A DNA stretch of 64,000 bases from Methylobacterium symbioticum (GCF_902141845.1 NZ_CABFPH010000008.1:1-64000), one strand, 5' to 3'; shown: positions 30,354-41,414, counted from the first letter of the stretch. Numbers and translations are program-made. Notes: generated by a model not told the origin, from the sequence alone.

Positions 30354-30758
30354 TCAGACCTGCTCCAGCTCGACCAGGGTGCCGAGGAAGTCCTTCGGAT
30401 GCAGGAACAGCACCGGCTTGCCGTGCGCGCCGATCTTCGGCTCACCGGTGCCGAGCACGCGGGCGCCCTGCGCCTTGAGCTTGTCGCGGGCGGCCAGGAT
30501 GTCGTCGACCTCGTAGCAGACATGGTGGATGCCGCCGCCCGGATTGCGCTCGACGAAGGCGGCGATCGGCGAATCCTCACCCAGCGGCGACATCAGCTCG
30601 ATCTTGCTGTTGGGCAGTTCCACGAACACCACCGTGACCCCGTGCTCGGGCTGCGGCAGCGGCGGCTTCACGGTGGCGCCCAGCGTGTCGCGATAGGTGG
30701 CGACCGCCGCGTCGAGGTCGCGCACGGCGATGGCCACATGGTTCAGGCGCCCGATCAT
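30354..30758 (-). CDS. mce: Methylmalonyl-CoA epimerase
   Basis: VOC-fold metalloenzyme of 134 residues interconverting (2R)- and (2S)-methylmalonyl-CoA, needed for propionyl-CoA use and the ethylmalonyl-CoA pathway of methylotrophs. Metal ligands fit RLNHVAIAVRDL (His), GGGIHHVCYEVDD (His) and the C-terminal LVELEQV (Glu). The ATG at 30758 follows GGGGAG by seven bases and is preferred to the ATG at 30773. It is followed by the DUF1467 gene with a 4-bp gap. Confidence 0.92.
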   Translation of the reverse strand: MIGRLNHVAIAVRDLDAAVATYRDTLGATVKPPLPQPEHGVTVVFVELPNSKIELMSPLGEDSPIAAFVERNPGGGIHHVCYEVDDILAARDKLKAQGARVLGTGEPKIGAHGKPVLFLHPKDFLGTLVELEQV

Positions 30759-30908
30759 AGTCCCACTCCCCATTGTTGCGGCGGAGCCCTGCGGGGCCGC
30801 CTGCTCTGTTCTATGCCGTACCAGCGGCGATCCGAAGAGTCGCCGCGCCGGCCCATTCTACGGGACCGGCGCGGCGCGCAGCATCGGACTTTCGTCGGCC
30901 GGACCGTC

Positions 30909-31012
30909 AGAGCCGCACACGATCGCGTTGCAATCGGGTGCGGCTCTAAGCTCTTGTTGTGATGCGCCCTCTTTCGCCGAACCGGCATCCACGTTGGCGG
31001 AGGGTGCTTTAG
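30909..31012. repeat. Dispersed intergenic repeat, copy B
   Basis: Closely related to copy A (2399-2499), in the same orientation: AGAGCCGC head, CGATCGCGTTGCAATCG, TTGTTGTGATGCGCCCTCT and CGCCGAACCGGCATCCA. Its head forms a longer hairpin than copy A, GAGCCGCAC/GTGCGGCTC continued by CGAT/ATCG, with paired base changes relative to A that keep the stem. It lies downstream of rnj on the minus strand. Confidence 0.75.
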
Positions 31013-31022
31013 ACCACCTCAC

Positions 31023-31043
31023 AAAACTCCCGGCGGCCGGGAG
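31023..31043 (-). terminator. Intrinsic terminator of the nuo-birA-rnj unit
   Basis: CTCCCGGC/GCCGGGAG forms an 8-bp stem with a one-base centre (31027-31043), followed on the minus strand by TTTTG. It lies 48 bp past the rnj stop, where transcription from nuoA through rnj should end. Confidence 0.65.
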
Positions 31044-31090
31044 ATCTCCCTCTGGGCACGACGGCACAGCGGGAGCTTTGCGAGAGGCTC

Positions 31091-32764
31091 TTAGACCTCG
31101 ACGACCTGGATGTGGCAGGCGGGCTTCTTGCCCCAGGCCTCGTTGAGGGCCGTGCGGATCGCGCGGTCCACCGCCTTCTCGACGCCCTCCGAATCCTTCA
31201 GCTTGCCTCGCGAGAGGCCGCCGAGCGTGTCGGTCACGGCATCGACCACCACGTCGATCAGCGCCTGACCGCCGCGGCTGCGGTTCGGCAGGCCGATGAT
31301 GTCGACCGCGGGCTCGCCGAGCACGACGCCGTCCTCATCGATGGCGATCGCGACCGAGACCAGGCCCGCCTGGGCGAGCTTACGCCGCTCGGGGACCGCG
31401 CGGTCCTTGTCGTCGATGAGGATGTTGCCGTCCTTGAACAGGCGGCCGGCCTTGACGTGCTCCACCACCTCCGGCTTGCCGGGCGCGAGGCGAACCAAGC
31501 TGCCGTTGCGCGCCTTGACCACGTTGCCGACGCCCTGCGCCCGGGCGAACCGGGCGTGCTCGTCGAGATGCAGCGCCTCGCCGTGGACCGGGATCGCCGT
31601 CTGGGGCCGGGTCCACGCATACATCTGCACCATCTCGTCGCGGCGCGGATGGCCGGAGACGTGGACGAGCTCGGTGCGGTCGGTGATGACCTCGACCCCC
31701 TGCTCGATCAGGTCGTTGATGATGGAGCCGACATCGCGCTCGTTGCCGGGGATGGCGCGCGAGGAGAAGATCACCTGGTCGCCGCCGGCGAGCTGGATGT
31801 CGGGATGGTCGCGGCGCGAGACCCGGGCGAGCGCCGCGCGCGGCTCGCCCTGCGAGCCCGTGAGCAGGGCCACGACGCGCTCGCGGGGGAGGTTCCGCCA
31901 CGAATCGGAGCGGCGGAACTCGGGCAGGCCGTCGAGATAGCCGCATTCCCGTGCCACATCGATGACGCGGTCCATGGCGCGCCCGACCGCGATGACCTCG
32001 CGCCCGCAGGCCTGCGCCGCCTCGGCCACGGCCCGGATGCGGGCCACGTTGGAGGCGAAGGTCGTCACCGCGACGCGGTGAGGCGCCTCGGCGATGAGCT
32101 TGCGCAGCGTCTGCGACACCTCAGCCTCCGACGGCGAGAAGCCCTCGCGCACGACGTTGGTCGAGTCGCAGACGATCGCCAGCACGCCCTCGTCGCCGAG
32201 CGCCTGGAAGGCGGCGGCCTCGGTGACGTTCCCGGCCACCGGATTGGGATCGATCTTCCAGTCGCCGGTATGCAGCACGAGGCCGGCCTTGGTCCGGATC
32301 GCCACCGCATTCGATTCCGGGATCGAGTGCGAGACCGGCACGAAGTCCAGCTCGAACGGGCCCACCGTGACGCGCTTGCCGGGCTTCACCTCGCGCAGCT
32401 CGACCTTGGGCGCGCCGGGCTCGCCGAGACGCCGCGCCTCCAGCAAATTCTTGGCGAAGCGCGTGGCGTAGACCGGCACCTTGAGGCGCGGCCACAGCTC
32501 GCTGATCGCGCCGATATGGTCCTCGTGCGCGTGCGTGATGAAGATGCCGAGGAGATCCTTCCGCCGCTCCTCGATGAAGGAGAGATCCGGGAACATCAGG
32601 TCGATGCCGGGCATCGCCTCTTCGCCCGCGAATCCCATTCCGCAATCGATCATGATCCATTTGCGGCCCTTCTCCGGCCCGAATCCGTAGAGCGCCGCGT
32701 TCATGCCGATCTCGCCCACCCCGCCCAGCGGCAGGAAGACGAGCTCGTCCTGTCCAGTCGTCAT
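31091..32764 (-). CDS. rnj: Ribonuclease J
   Basis: Metallo-beta-lactamase-fold nuclease of 557 residues with 5'-3' exonuclease and endonuclease activity in mRNA decay and rRNA maturation. The zinc motif HAHEDH is at 78-83, preceded by LPLGGVGEIGMN. The beta-CASP domain follows, with VHVSGHPRRDEMVQMYAW near 390, and a C-terminal domain. The ATG at 32764 gives the normal start; an upstream ATG at 32806 adds 14 basic residues that fall within birA. It is 16 bp after birA and is the last gene before the terminator. Confidence 0.94.
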   Translation of the reverse strand: MTTGQDELVFLPLGGVGEIGMNAALYGFGPEKGRKWIMIDCGMGFAGEEAMPGIDLMFPDLSFIEERRKDLLGIFITHAHEDHIGAISELWPRLKVPVYATRFAKNLLEARRLGEPGAPKVELREVKPGKRVTVGPFELDFVPVSHSIPESNAVAIRTKAGLVLHTGDWKIDPNPVAGNVTEAAAFQALGDEGVLAIVCDSTNVVREGFSPSEAEVSQTLRKLIAEAPHRVAVTTFASNVARIRAVAEAAQACGREVIAVGRAMDRVIDVARECGYLDGLPEFRRSDSWRNLPRERVVALLTGSQGEPRAALARVSRRDHPDIQLAGGDQVIFSSRAIPGNERDVGSIINDLIEQGVEVITDRTELVHVSGHPRRDEMVQMYAWTRPQTAIPVHGEALHLDEHARFARAQGVGNVVKARNGSLVRLAPGKPEVVEHVKAGRLFKDGNILIDDKDRAVPERRKLAQAGLVSVAIAIDEDGVVLGEPAVDIIGLPNRSRGGQALIDVVVDAVTDTLGGLSRGKLKDSEGVEKAVDRAIRTALNEAWGKKPACHIQVVEV

Positions 32765-32780
32765 CGTCCGTCGTCCAATC

Positions 32781-33605
32781 TCACGCCGCCGTCGCGGCCG
32801 TTCCAAAATGCACCTCGCCCGCCGTCACGGTGTGTCGCGTGTCGTCCGGGGCGTGGATGACGAGCCGCCCCCCCTCGTCGATCCCATCGAAGCGGCCCCG
32901 AAGGGTCACTGTGCCGGTCTCCACCGCGATCGGCCCGCCGAGCCCCGCGGCGCGCGCCAGCCAGCGCTGGCGGATGCCCGCGAATCCCCGGCCGCGATCC
33001 CAGGCCGAGGCCACAGCTGCGAACCGGTCGCTCAGATGCGCCAGCAGGGCGCCCGCATCCGTCACGTAGCCGGATCCGGCGAGCGAGGCCGCCCGGTCGA
33101 TCTGCGTAGCCGGCACCCCGGCGACGTTGACGCCGAAGCCGATCACCACCGCGCGCCGCCTGCCGGGCAAGGTCTCGGTCTCCAGCAGGATCCCCGCGAG
33201 CTTGGCCGAGCCGATCAGCACGTCGTTCGGCCATTTCAGCCGGAAAGGTCGTTCCGCCCCCGCCTCGGTGACATCCGGCGCAGTGCCGCAGGCCGCGCCG
33301 AGCGCCTCGGTGAGGGCCCCCCCCGCCACGAAACCGAGCGTTGCGAGCTGCTCGGGCTCGATTCCCGTCGCCGGCCACAGCACGCTCGCCGCGAGATTGC
33401 CCGGAACCGAATCCCAGACATTGCCCCGGCGCCCGCGGCCGGCCTCCTGTCGCCGCGCCGCGATCCAGAGCGGACCAGCCTCCCCGGCACGCGCGAGCGC
33501 CATCGCCTCCGCGTTCGTCGACCCGAGCCGGTCGTGAACGTGGAGGCGATGGCCCGAATCCCTGGCGCCGCTGCCGAGACGATAGCCCGTCGATAGATCG
33601 GCCAA
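32781..33605 (-). CDS. birA: Biotin--[acetyl-CoA-carboxylase] ligase (BirA, catalytic only)
   Basis: Biotin protein ligase of 274 residues. The motifs LGSTNAEAMALAR, the biotinyl-AMP loop QEAGRGRRGNVWDS, LKWPNDVLIG with the catalytic Lys, AGILLET and VVIGFGVNVAG are all present; a C-terminal SH3-like domain ends the protein. There is no N-terminal DNA-binding domain, so it is a group I ligase without repressor function. No ATG lies before the motifs; TTG at 33605, five bases after the nuoN stop, is the best start. Co-transcription with nuo is implied. Confidence 0.88.
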   Translation of the reverse strand: MADLSTGYRLGSGARDSGHRLHVHDRLGSTNAEAMALARAGEAGPLWIAARRQEAGRGRRGNVWDSVPGNLAASVLWPATGIEPEQLATLGFVAGGALTEALGAACGTAPDVTEAGAERPFRLKWPNDVLIGSAKLAGILLETETLPGRRRAVVIGFGVNVAGVPATQIDRAASLAGSGYVTDAGALLAHLSDRFAAVASAWDRGRGFAGIRQRWLARAAGLGGPIAVETGTVTLRGRFDGIDEGGRLVIHAPDDTRHTVTAGEVHFGTAATAA

Positions 33606-33610
33606 AGCGC

Positions 33611-35056
33611 TCAGAACAGCGATTTGGCGGCCGCTCCCGCCGCGCCGACGAGAGGCGACGGCAGCAGCCAGAACAGGATCACGACGATGCTCGACAGGGT
33701 CAGCACGATCAGCGAGCCGGCCGGCATGGCCTCGTAGGGTGCCTTCGGCTCGTCGAAATACATGATCCGCACCACGCGCAGGTAGTAGTAGGCGCCGACC
33801 ACGCTGGTCACCACGCCGATCACCGCGAGCACCACGAGGCCCGCCTTGATGGCGGCGGCGAACACGTAGAACTTGGCGAAGAACCCGGCCAGCGGCGGGA
33901 TGCCGGCCAGCGAGAACATCATCATCGCGAGGCAGAACGCCATCCAGGGATGGGTGCGCGAGAGGCCCGACAGGTCCTCGATCGACTCGAACATCTCGTC
34001 GCGACGGCGCATCGACAGGATGATCGCGAAGGCGCCGAGCGTCATCGCCAGGTAGATGATCATGTAGATCACCACGCCGCGGATGCCCTCCTCGGAGCCG
34101 GCGGCGAGGCCGATCAGGGCGTAGCCGATATTGCCGATCGAGGAATACGCCATCAGGCGCTTGATGTTGCGCTGGCCGATCGCGGCGAAGGAGCCGAGCG
34201 CCATCGAGGCGATCGCGATGAAGACGATGATCTGCTGCCAGATCGCGGTCACGTCCGGCAGGGCGCCGATGAAGACCCGCACGGTCATCGCCACCGCGGC
34301 CATCTTCGGCGCCGAGGCGAAGAAGGCGGTGACCGGCGTCGGCGAGCCCTCGTAGACGTCGGGCGTCCACATGTGGAACGGCACCGCCGACATCTTGAAG
34401 GCCATGGCCGCGGCCACGAACACGATGCCCAGCACGATGCCGAAGCCGGCATTCTCGTTCAGCACCGAGACGATGCCCGGGAAGGAGACCGTGCCGGTGA
34501 AGCCGTAGATCAGCGACGCGCCGTAGAGCAGCATGCCCGACGACAGGGCACCGAGGACGAAGTACTTCAAGCCCGCCTCGGTCGACTTCAGATCGTCGCG
34601 GTGGAACGAGGCGATGACGTAGGCGGCGAGCGATTGCAGCTCGAGGCCGAGATAGAGCGCGATCAGGTCGTTGGCCGAGACCATGACCATCATGCCGATC
34701 GTGCAGAGCACGATCAGGATCGGATATTCGAAGCGGTCGATGCGCGCGCGCTGGAAGTAGTCGCGCGAGAGCAGGATGGCGGCCGCCGAGCCCAGCAGCA
34801 CCAGCGCCTTCATCACCTTGGCGAAGCCGTCCTGGATGAAGGCGCCCGACAGCGTCGTCACCTTGGTGCCGGGCGCCTGCCCGATCACCACGAAGAAGGC
34901 GAGGACGAGCAGGATCAGCGCGCCCACATTGACGCCCTCGGTGGAGCGCTCGCCGCGGAAGGCGCCGTAGAGGATCAGCACCATCACCCCGACGCTCAGG
35001 ATGATCTCGGGGATGAGCGGCGCCAGGGTGGGCAGGACGGAGTGCACGGTCGGCAT
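33611..35056 (-). CDS. nuoN: NADH dehydrogenase I subunit N
   Basis: Membrane subunit of complex I, 481 residues, one of the three antiporter-like proton-pumping subunits. About 14 membrane segments; the conserved YSSIGNIGYALIGL region and the pump helix with charged residues are visible (VPFHMWTPDVYEGSPTPV). It is the last nuo gene, eight bases after nuoM and five before birA. Confidence 0.95.
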   Translation of the reverse strand: MPTVHSVLPTLAPLIPEIILSVGVMVLILYGAFRGERSTEGVNVGALILLVLAFFVVIGQAPGTKVTTLSGAFIQDGFAKVMKALVLLGSAAAILLSRDYFQRARIDRFEYPILIVLCTIGMMVMVSANDLIALYLGLELQSLAAYVIASFHRDDLKSTEAGLKYFVLGALSSGMLLYGASLIYGFTGTVSFPGIVSVLNENAGFGIVLGIVFVAAAMAFKMSAVPFHMWTPDVYEGSPTPVTAFFASAPKMAAVAMTVRVFIGALPDVTAIWQQIIVFIAIASMALGSFAAIGQRNIKRLMAYSSIGNIGYALIGLAAGSEEGIRGVVIYMIIYLAMTLGAFAIILSMRRRDEMFESIEDLSGLSRTHPWMAFCLAMMMFSLAGIPPLAGFFAKFYVFAAAIKAGLVVLAVIGVVTSVVGAYYYLRVVRIMYFDEPKAPYEAMPAGSLIVLTLSSIVVILFWLLPSPLVGAAGAAAKSLF

Positions 35057-35064
35057 CGGTGATC

Positions 35065-36585
35065 TCAGCGCGCGAGCGGCAGCGCCGCGGCCGCGGTCTG
35101 CGTGTTCGAGAGGGCGGTGCGGATGCCGGCCATCAGCTGCTCCGTCGAGGGCGCGAACACGTCCAAGATCGGGGCCGGATGGACGCCGTAATAGATCGTC
35201 AGGGCAACGAGCGGCGCGAGGATGATCTTCTCACGGGTATCGAGGTCGAGGATGCCCTGCAGGTTCGGCTTCTCCAGCTTCCCGTAGATCACCCGCGCGT
35301 AGAGCCAGAGCGCATAGCCGGCCGACAGGATGATGCCGAACACCGAGAAGAAGGCGACCGTCGGGTTGGCCTTGAAGGCCCCCATCATGGCCAGGAACTC
35401 GCCGACGAAGCCGGAGGTGCCGGGCAGGCCGACATTGGCCATGGTGAAGACCATCATCGCCGCCGCGTAAAGCGGCATGCGCTTCACGAGGCCGCCATAG
35501 GCCGCGATCTCGCGGGTGTGCATGCGGTCGTAGACCACGCCGACGCAGAGGAAGAGCGCGCCCGACACGATGCCGTGCGAGATCATCAGGAACAGCGCGC
35601 CCTGGATGCCCTGCTCGTTCAGCGTGAACAGGCCGAGCGTCACGAAGCCCATATGCGCCACCGACGAGTAGGCGATCAGCTTCTTGATGTCGGTCTGCAT
35701 CATCGCGGTGAGCGAGGTGAAGATGATTGCGACGATGGAGAGCGCGAAGACCAGCGGCGCGAAGTTATGGCTCGCGTCTGGCAGCATGGGCAGCGAGATC
35801 CGGATGAAGCCGTAGCCGCCCATCTTGAGCAGGATGCCGGCCAGGATCACCGAACCCGCGGTCGGCGCCTCGACGTGGGCGTCGGGGAGCCAGGTATGGA
35901 CCGGCCACATCGGCATCTTCACCGCGAAGGAGGCGAAGAAGGCGAGCCACAGCCAGGTCTGCAGATGGGCCGGGAAGCGGGTCTGCAGCAGGGTCGGGAT
36001 GTCGGTCGTGCCGGCCTGCCAGTACATCGCCATGATGGCGAGCAGCATCAGCACCGAGCCCAGCAGGGTGTAGAGGAAGAACTTGAAGCTGGCGTAGATG
36101 CGCCGCTTGCCGCCCCAGATGCCGATGATCAGGAACATCGGGATCAGGCCGGCCTCGAAGAAGAGGTAGAACAGCACCAGATCGAGGGCGCAGAACACGC
36201 CGATCATCGTCGTCTCGAGGACGAGGAAGGCGACGAAGTATTCCTTCACGCGGGTGTCGATCGAGTGCCACGACGCGCCGATGCAGAACGGCATCAGGAA
36301 GGTCGTCAGCAGCATCAGCGGCATCGAGAAGCCGTCGACGCCGAGCTTGAACCGGATGCTCTCCGTCAGCCAAGCGTGGCTCTCGACGAGCTGGAAGCTC
36401 GGCGAGGACGGGTCGTAGCGGTTCCAGGCGACCAGCGAGAGCAGGAAGGTCACGATCGTCGTCGCGAGCGCAGCCCAGCGGGCATTGCGCTTCACACTCT
36501 CCTCGTCACCGTTGAGGGTGAGGATGAAGGCCGCGCCGCAGAGCGGGACGATCAGGAGGCCGGAGAGGATCCCGAGGCCGAACAT
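35065..36585 (-). CDS. nuoM: NADH dehydrogenase I subunit M
   Basis: Antiporter-like complex I subunit of 506 residues. [20 protein letters not shown] and [16 protein letters not shown] are the diagnostic blocks, and [20 protein letters not shown] carries the key Glu. The ATG at 36585 overlaps the nuoL stop by one base (TGATG). Apparent coding sequence upstream of that ATG is nuoL out of frame. Confidence 0.95.
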   Translation of the reverse strand: MFGLGILSGLLIVPLCGAAFILTLNGDEESVKRNARWAALATTIVTFLLSLVAWNRYDPSSPSFQLVESHAWLTESIRFKLGVDGFSMPLMLLTTFLMPFCIGASWHSIDTRVKEYFVAFLVLETTMIGVFCALDLVLFYLFFEAGLIPMFLIIGIWGGKRRIYASFKFFLYTLLGSVLMLLAIMAMYWQAGTTDIPTLLQTRFPAHLQTWLWLAFFASFAVKMPMWPVHTWLPDAHVEAPTAGSVILAGILLKMGGYGFIRISLPMLPDASHNFAPLVFALSIVAIIFTSLTAMMQTDIKKLIAYSSVAHMGFVTLGLFTLNEQGIQGALFLMISHGIVSGALFLCVGVVYDRMHTREIAAYGGLVKRMPLYAAAMMVFTMANVGLPGTSGFVGEFLAMMGAFKANPTVAFFSVFGIILSAGYALWLYARVIYGKLEKPNLQGILDLDTREKIILAPLVALTIYYGVHPAPILDVFAPSTEQLMAGIRTALSNTQTAAAALPLAR

Positions 36586-38708
36586 CAGTGGGCACCTTTG
36601 GGCAGGCCGGTCATCAGGTACCAGCTGATCAGGCCGGCGACGCCGATGAGCATCACGAAGGCGTAGTGGTAGACGTAGCCGGTCTGGAAGCGGACCACGC
36701 CGCGGGTGACGTCCACCACGCGGGCGGCGATGCCGTCGGGACCGGCGCCATCGATGGCGCGGCCATCGACCTGCTTCCACAGGAACAGGCCGAAGTCTTT
36801 GGCCGGCCGGACGAAGATCCGGTCGTAGATCTCGTCGAAGTACCACTTGTTGAGCAGGAACCGGTACAGGACGGGCTGCTGCTCGGCGAGCCGGTGGGGC
36901 ATGTCGGGCCGGCGGATATACATCCAGAAGGCGACGAGGAAGCCGAGCACCAGCATCACGAAGGGCGAGAGAGAGACCCAGCGCGGCGCGTTGTGGATCT
37001 CGTGCATGATGTGGTTGTCGGGCCCGTGCGCCAGGGCGTGGCCCCAGAAGGCATCCATGCCGTCGCCGATGAACTTGTTCTTGAAGACGAGGCCCGCCAG
37101 CAGCGCGCCGACTGCGAGCACGGCGAGCGGGATCGTCATCACGAGCGGGCTCTCGTGGGGCGTGTGCGGACCGTGGTCGTGATGCTCGATCGTGCTGTGC
37201 GAGGCGGGCTCGACATCGTGGCCGTGATCGTCGTGGGCGACGCCCTCGTGATGGCCCGGCGCACCGTCCGCCTCATGCGCGGTCGCGGCATGGGCGACCG
37301 CATGCGCCGCGGCCGGGGCGTGGTGGTCGTCGTGACCATGCGCATCGTGGGCGTGCGCGCCGTGGCCGGCCCAGCGCGCCTTGCCCTCGAAGGTCATGAA
37401 GAACAGGCGCCAGGAGTAGAACGAGGTGAAGAAGGCCGCGATAACGGTGGCGAAGAAGGCCAGCGTGTGCCCCGGCCGGGTCGACATGTAGGCCGCCTCG
37501 ATGATGGCGTCCTTCGAGTAGTACCCGGCCGTGAAGGGGAAGCCGATCAGGGCCAGCGTCCCGATCGCCATCATCGCCGTGGTGAAGGGGATGTAGGGGC
37601 GCAGCGCGCCCATGTTCCGCATATCCTGCTCGTGGTGCATCGCGTGGATGACCGAGCCGGCCCCGAGGAACAGCAGCGCCTTGAAGAAGGCGTGGGTGAA
37701 CAGATGGAACACGCCGGCCGCGTAGGCGCCGACGCCCAGCGCCACGAACATGTAGCCGAGCTGCGAGCAGGTCGAGTAGGCGATGACGCGTTTGATGTCG
37801 TTCTGCACGAGGCCGACGGTGGCGGCGAAGAAGGCGGTGATGCCGCCGATCACGGTGACGACGATCAGCGCATTCGGGGCGAGCTCGAAGAGCGGCGACA
37901 GGCGCGCGACCATGAACACGCCGGCGGTGACCATGGTGGCGGCATGGATGAGCGCCGAGACCGGGGTCGGGCCCTCCATCGCGTCCGGCAGCCAGGTGTG
38001 CAGCAGAAACTGCGCCGACTTGCCCATCGCACCCATGAACAGGAGCAGGCAGGCGAGCGTCAGGGCGTGCCAGTCGTAGCCGAGGAAGTGGAAGCTCGCG
38101 TCCTTGAACTCCTCGACGCGCGGGAAGATGCCGTCGAAGGCGACCGAACCGAACAGCACGAAGACCAGGAAGATGCCCAGCGAGAAGCCGAAATCGCCGA
38201 CGCGGTTGACGATGAAGGCCTTCATCGCGGCGGCGTTCGCCGAAGGCTTCTCGTACCAGAAGCCGATCAGCAGGTAGGAGGCGAGGCCGACGCCCTCCCA
38301 GCCGAAGAACATCTGCACGAGGTTGTCGGCCGTCACCAGCATCAACATGGCGAAGGTGAACAGCGACAGGTAGGCGAAGAAGCGCGGCCGATGCGGATCC
38401 TCGTGCATGTAGCCGACGGAGTAGAGATGCACGAGGGTCGAGACCGAGGTCACGACGACGAGCATCACCTTGGTCAGCGTGTCGATCCGGAAGGCCCAAT
38501 CGACGGTGAGGCTGCCGGCGGTGAACCAGGTCGCGACCTGCACGCGCGTCGCGTGCTCGCCGTCGATGAAGACGCCCCAGGCGAGCAGCGCCGAGAAGGC
38601 GAGGCATGCCGTGGTGACGTACTCGCTCGCCCGCGCGCCGATGAAGCGCCCGAACAGACCGGCGATCAGCGCACCGATGAGCGGGAAGAAGACGATCGCG
38701 TGATACAT
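36585..38708 (-). CDS. nuoL: NADH dehydrogenase I subunit L with His-rich loop
   Basis: Largest antiporter-like subunit, 707 residues against about 610-660 usual. The core [20 protein letters not shown] and [17 protein letters not shown] is normal, and a lateral helix lies at the C-terminus. Between the membrane helices ending near 440 and starting at 521 is an insert (449-519; DNA 37152-37364) with 21 His plus many Asp, Glu and Ala. It may bind metal or be a flexible loop. Start follows the 81-bp gap after nuoK. Confidence 0.95.
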   Translation of the reverse strand: MYHAIVFFPLIGALIAGLFGRFIGARASEYVTTACLAFSALLAWGVFIDGEHATRVQVATWFTAGSLTVDWAFRIDTLTKVMLVVVTSVSTLVHLYSVGYMHEDPHRPRFFAYLSLFTFAMLMLVTADNLVQMFFGWEGVGLASYLLIGFWYEKPSANAAAMKAFIVNRVGDFGFSLGIFLVFVLFGSVAFDGIFPRVEEFKDASFHFLGYDWHALTLACLLLFMGAMGKSAQFLLHTWLPDAMEGPTPVSALIHAATMVTAGVFMVARLSPLFELAPNALIVVTVIGGITAFFAATVGLVQNDIKRVIAYSTCSQLGYMFVALGVGAYAAGVFHLFTHAFFKALLFLGAGSVIHAMHHEQDMRNMGALRPYIPFTTAMMAIGTLALIGFPFTAGYYSKDAIIEAAYMSTRPGHTLAFFATVIAAFFTSFYSWRLFFMTFEGKARWAGHGAHAHDAHGHDDHHAPAAAHAVAHAATAHEADGAPGHHEGVAHDDHGHDVEPASHSTIEHHDHGPHTPHESPLVMTIPLAVLAVGALLAGLVFKNKFIGDGMDAFWGHALAHGPDNHIMHEIHNAPRWVSLSPFVMLVLGFLVAFWMYIRRPDMPHRLAEQQPVLYRFLLNKWYFDEIYDRIFVRPAKDFGLFLWKQVDGRAIDGAGPDGIAARVVDVTRGVVRFQTGYVYHYAFVMLIGVAGLISWYLMTGLPKGAH

Positions 38709-38789
38709 CGTTCTCGTGCAGTCCGGCCTCGGGGGCGGCGATGCCGCGCCCCGCGTTTCGGGGACAGGGCGAAGCGGGAAAGACCGCCT

Positions 38790-39095
38790 CTAGCCCTTCA
38801 TCATGCTCACGTCCTCGACCGCGATCGAGCCGCGGTTGCGGAAGAAGACCACCAGGATGGCGAGGCCGATCGCGGCCTCGGCGGCGGCGACCGTGAGAAC
38901 GAACAGGGCGAAGACCTGCCCCGTGATGTCGTTCAAGTGGGTCGAGAACGCCACCAGGTTGATGTTCACCGCGAGCAGGATCAGCTCCACGGACATCAGG
39001 ATCACGATGATGTTCTTGCGGTTGATGAAGATGCCGAGCACGCCGAGCGTGAACAGGATCGCAGCGACCGTCAGGTAATGGCTCAGGCCGATCAT
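38790..39095 (-). CDS. nuoK: NADH dehydrogenase I subunit K
   Basis: Membrane subunit of 101 residues with three helices, starting [20 protein letters not shown]. The conserved helix-2 glutamate ([15 protein letters not shown]) and a second Glu in helix 3 ([13 protein letters not shown]) form part of the proton path. It follows nuoJ by 23 bp. Confidence 0.95.
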   Translation of the reverse strand: MIGLSHYLTVAAILFTLGVLGIFINRKNIIVILMSVELILLAVNINLVAFSTHLNDITGQVFALFVLTVAAAEAAIGLAILVVFFRNRGSIAVEDVSMMKG

Positions 39096-39118
39096 GTGCT
39101 TTGCCCTTATCCCGCCGC

Positions 39119-39739
39119 TCAGACCTCGACGCCCTGGCGTGAGGGGACCTTGATGGTCTCGACCGCCGTCGCCTGGGTACGCGCGTTCTGCACGGCGATG
39201 TTCTGCCGCTTGACGCCGGGCCGGTCGCGCAGGGTCAGCACGATCGCGCCGATCATCGCCACCAGCAGGATCAGGCCGGCGAGCTGGAAGAAGTAGACGT
39301 ATTCCGTGTAGAGCACCCGGCCGAGGGCGGCCGTGTTGGTCATGTTCTCGCCGGCCGCCACGTTGCCGAGCGGCGCCTGCACCAAGCCCGGATCGATGGT
39401 CCAGGAGCCGACGACGAGCAGGATCTCGATCAGAAACACGACGCCGATCAGGCCGCCCACCGGCAGGTAGCGCTGGAAGCCGTTGCGCAGCTCGGCGAAG
39501 TCCACGTCGAGCATCATCACGACGAAGAGGAACAGCACCGCGACCGCGCCGACATAGACGACGATCAGGATCATCGCGAGGAACTCGGCGCCCATCAGCA
39601 CGAACAGGCCGGCCGCGTTCACGAAGGCGAGGATCAGGAAGAGGACGGAGGTGACGGGATTGCGCGAGGCAATCACCATGAAGCCCGAGGCGATGGCGAC
39701 GCCCGCGAACAGGTAGAAGAAGGCGGCTGCTGCGGTCAT
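39119..39739 (-). CDS. nuoJ: NADH dehydrogenase I subunit J
   Basis: Membrane subunit of 206 residues with five helices. The helix-3 block [26 protein letters not shown], containing the conserved Tyr and pi-bulge region, is intact. The ATG at 39739 is chosen because upstream codons are polar, Arg-rich and unlike the family. It follows nuoI by 138 bp, the widest gap in the operon; no extra gene is seen in it. Confidence 0.94.
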   Translation of the reverse strand: MTAAAAFFYLFAGVAIASGFMVIASRNPVTSVLFLILAFVNAAGLFVLMGAEFLAMILIVVYVGAVAVLFLFVVMMLDVDFAELRNGFQRYLPVGGLIGVVFLIEILLVVGSWTIDPGLVQAPLGNVAAGENMTNTAALGRVLYTEYVYFFQLAGLILLVAMIGAIVLTLRDRPGVKRQNIAVQNARTQATAVETIKVPSRQGVEV

Positions 39740-39877
39740 GCGCGTGTCGGGTCGGCCGCGTGCGCGGCCCCTTCTGCCTCGTGGGACGAACGGCCAGCGC
39801 GGGCTGGCCGTCCTATAGAACCGGGTCCCGCGCCGCACAAGGTTCGGAAGCCTCGGCGCAGGGGACGCGTGACCGCC

Positions 39878-40366
39878 TCAGCGGTAGGGCGCGTCCATCG
39901 CGATGTTGCGGGCGATCTCGCGCTCCCAGCGGTCGCCGTTCAGAAGGAGCTTCTGCTTGTCGTAGAGCAGCTCCTCGCGGGTCTCGACGGAGAACTCGAA
40001 GTTCGGCCCCTCGACGATGGCGTCCACCGGGCAGGCCTCCTGGCACATGCCGCAATAGATGCATTTCACCATGTCGATGTCGTAACGGGTCGTGCGCCGC
40101 GTGCCGTCGTTGCGGCGCGGGCCCGCCTCGATGGTGATGGCCTGAGCCGGGCAGATCGCCTCGCAGAGCTTGCAGGCGATGCAGCGCTCCTCGCCGTTCG
40201 GATAACGGCGCAGGGCGTGCTCGCCGCGGAAGCGCGGCCCGCGGTGACCCATCTCGAAGGGGTAGTTGATCGTCGCCTTCGGCTTGAAGAAGTATTTCAT
40301 GGCGAGGACGAACCCCGACACGAACTCCTTGAGCAGCAGGCTCCGGGCGACCTGATCGAGCTTCAT
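39878..40366 (-). CDS. nuoI: NADH dehydrogenase I subunit I (2x[4Fe-4S])
   Basis: Peripheral-arm ferredoxin-like subunit of 162 residues carrying clusters N6a and N6b. The two motifs are [16 protein letters not shown] and [16 protein letters not shown], each with full C-x2-C-x2-C-x3-CP spacing. An N-terminal amphipathic helix anchors it to the membrane arm. It starts 25 bp after nuoH. Confidence 0.95.
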   Translation of the reverse strand: MKLDQVARSLLLKEFVSGFVLAMKYFFKPKATINYPFEMGHRGPRFRGEHALRRYPNGEERCIACKLCEAICPAQAITIEAGPRRNDGTRRTTRYDIDMVKCIYCGMCQEACPVDAIVEGPNFEFSVETREELLYDKQKLLLNGDRWEREIARNIAMDAPYR

Positions 40367-40391
40367 GCCCGAATCTCCGATTGTGCTGGCA

Positions 40392-41414
40392 TCACGCTCC
40401 CGGCGCGAGGCCGGTGAGCTTGAGGACGAAGGCCACGACGATCACCGAGATCAGCGACAGGGGCAGGAACACCTTCCAGCCGAGCCGCATGAGCTGATCG
40501 TAGCGGTAGCGCGGAACCATGGCCTTCACCATGGCGATCATGAAGAACAGGAAGCTCGCCTTCAGCGCGAACCAGATCACGCCCGGCACCCAGGTGAAGG
40601 GCGCGAACGGGATCGGCGAGAGCCAGCCGCCGAGGAAGAGCACCGTGCCGAGCGCGCACATGGTCATGATGGCCACGTACTCGCCGAGCATGAAGAGCAG
40701 GTACGGGGTCGAGGAATACTCGACCATGTAGCCGGCCACGAGCTCCGATTCGGCCTCGGGCAGGTCGAAGGGCGGGCGGTTCGTCTCTGCGAGCGCCGAG
40801 ATGAAGAACACCACGAACATCGGGAACAGCCACAGCCAGTACCAGCCGAAGAGGCCGAGCGCCGTGTCCTGCGCCATGACGATGCGCGAGAGGTTGAGCG
40901 AGCCGGCGCAGAGCAGCACGCAGATGATGACGAAGCCGAGCGAGACCTCGTAGGAGATCATCTGCGCGGCCGAGCGCAGCGCGCCGAGGAAGGCGTATTT
41001 CGAGTTCGACGCCCAGCCGCCCATGATGACGCCGTACACGCCGAGCGACGAGATCGCGAAGATATAGGTGATGCCGACATTGATGTCGGCGATCGCCCAG
41101 CCCTCGGCCAGTGGGATCACGGCCCAGGAGGCCAGCGCCAGCGTCGCGAAGACCAGGGGCGCCAACAGGTAGATGCCCTTGTTGGCCCCGGCCGGGATCA
41201 CCGGCTCCTTGATCACGAACTTGATCAGGTCGGCGAAGGACTGGAACAGGCCGAAGGGCCCGACCACGTTCGGGCCGCGGCGCAGCTGCACCGCCGCCCA
41301 GATCTTGCGGTCGGCGAGCAGCGCATAGGCGATGAAGACGAGGAGCAGCGCGAGGAGCACGAAGCTCTTCAGCGTGATCAGGAGCACGGTCCCGATGACG
41401 TCCCAGGTGGTCAT
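40392..41414 (-). CDS. nuoH: NADH dehydrogenase I subunit H
   Basis: Membrane subunit of 340 residues joining the two arms of complex I and forming the quinone chamber. [21 protein letters not shown] and [20 protein letters not shown] with its acidic residues are diagnostic. About eight membrane helices. The ATG at 41414 is eight bases after the nuoG stop. Confidence 0.95.
   Translation of the reverse strand: MTTWDVIGTVLLITLKSFVLLALLLVFIAYALLADRKIWAAVQLRRGPNVVGPFGLFQSFADLIKFVIKEPVIPAGANKGIYLLAPLVFATLALASWAVIPLAEGWAIADINVGITYIFAISSLGVYGVIMGGWASNSKYAFLGALRSAAQMISYEVSLGFVIICVLLCAGSLNLSRIVMAQDTALGLFGWYWLWLFPMFVVFFISALAETNRPPFDLPEAESELVAGYMVEYSSTPYLLFMLGEYVAIMTMCALGTVLFLGGWLSPIPFAPFTWVPGVIWFALKASFLFFMIAMVKAMVPRYRYDQLMRLGWKVFLPLSLISVIVVAFVLKLTGLAPGA

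Larger units (their letters stand above)
30759..31090. other. Intergenic region rnj to mce
   Basis: About 332 bp between the end of the nuo-birA-rnj unit and mce. It contains a minus-strand terminator (31023-31043) and repeat copy B (30909-31012). The remaining 30759-30908 probably holds the mce promoter, which I could not assign. No gene seen. Confidence 0.6.
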
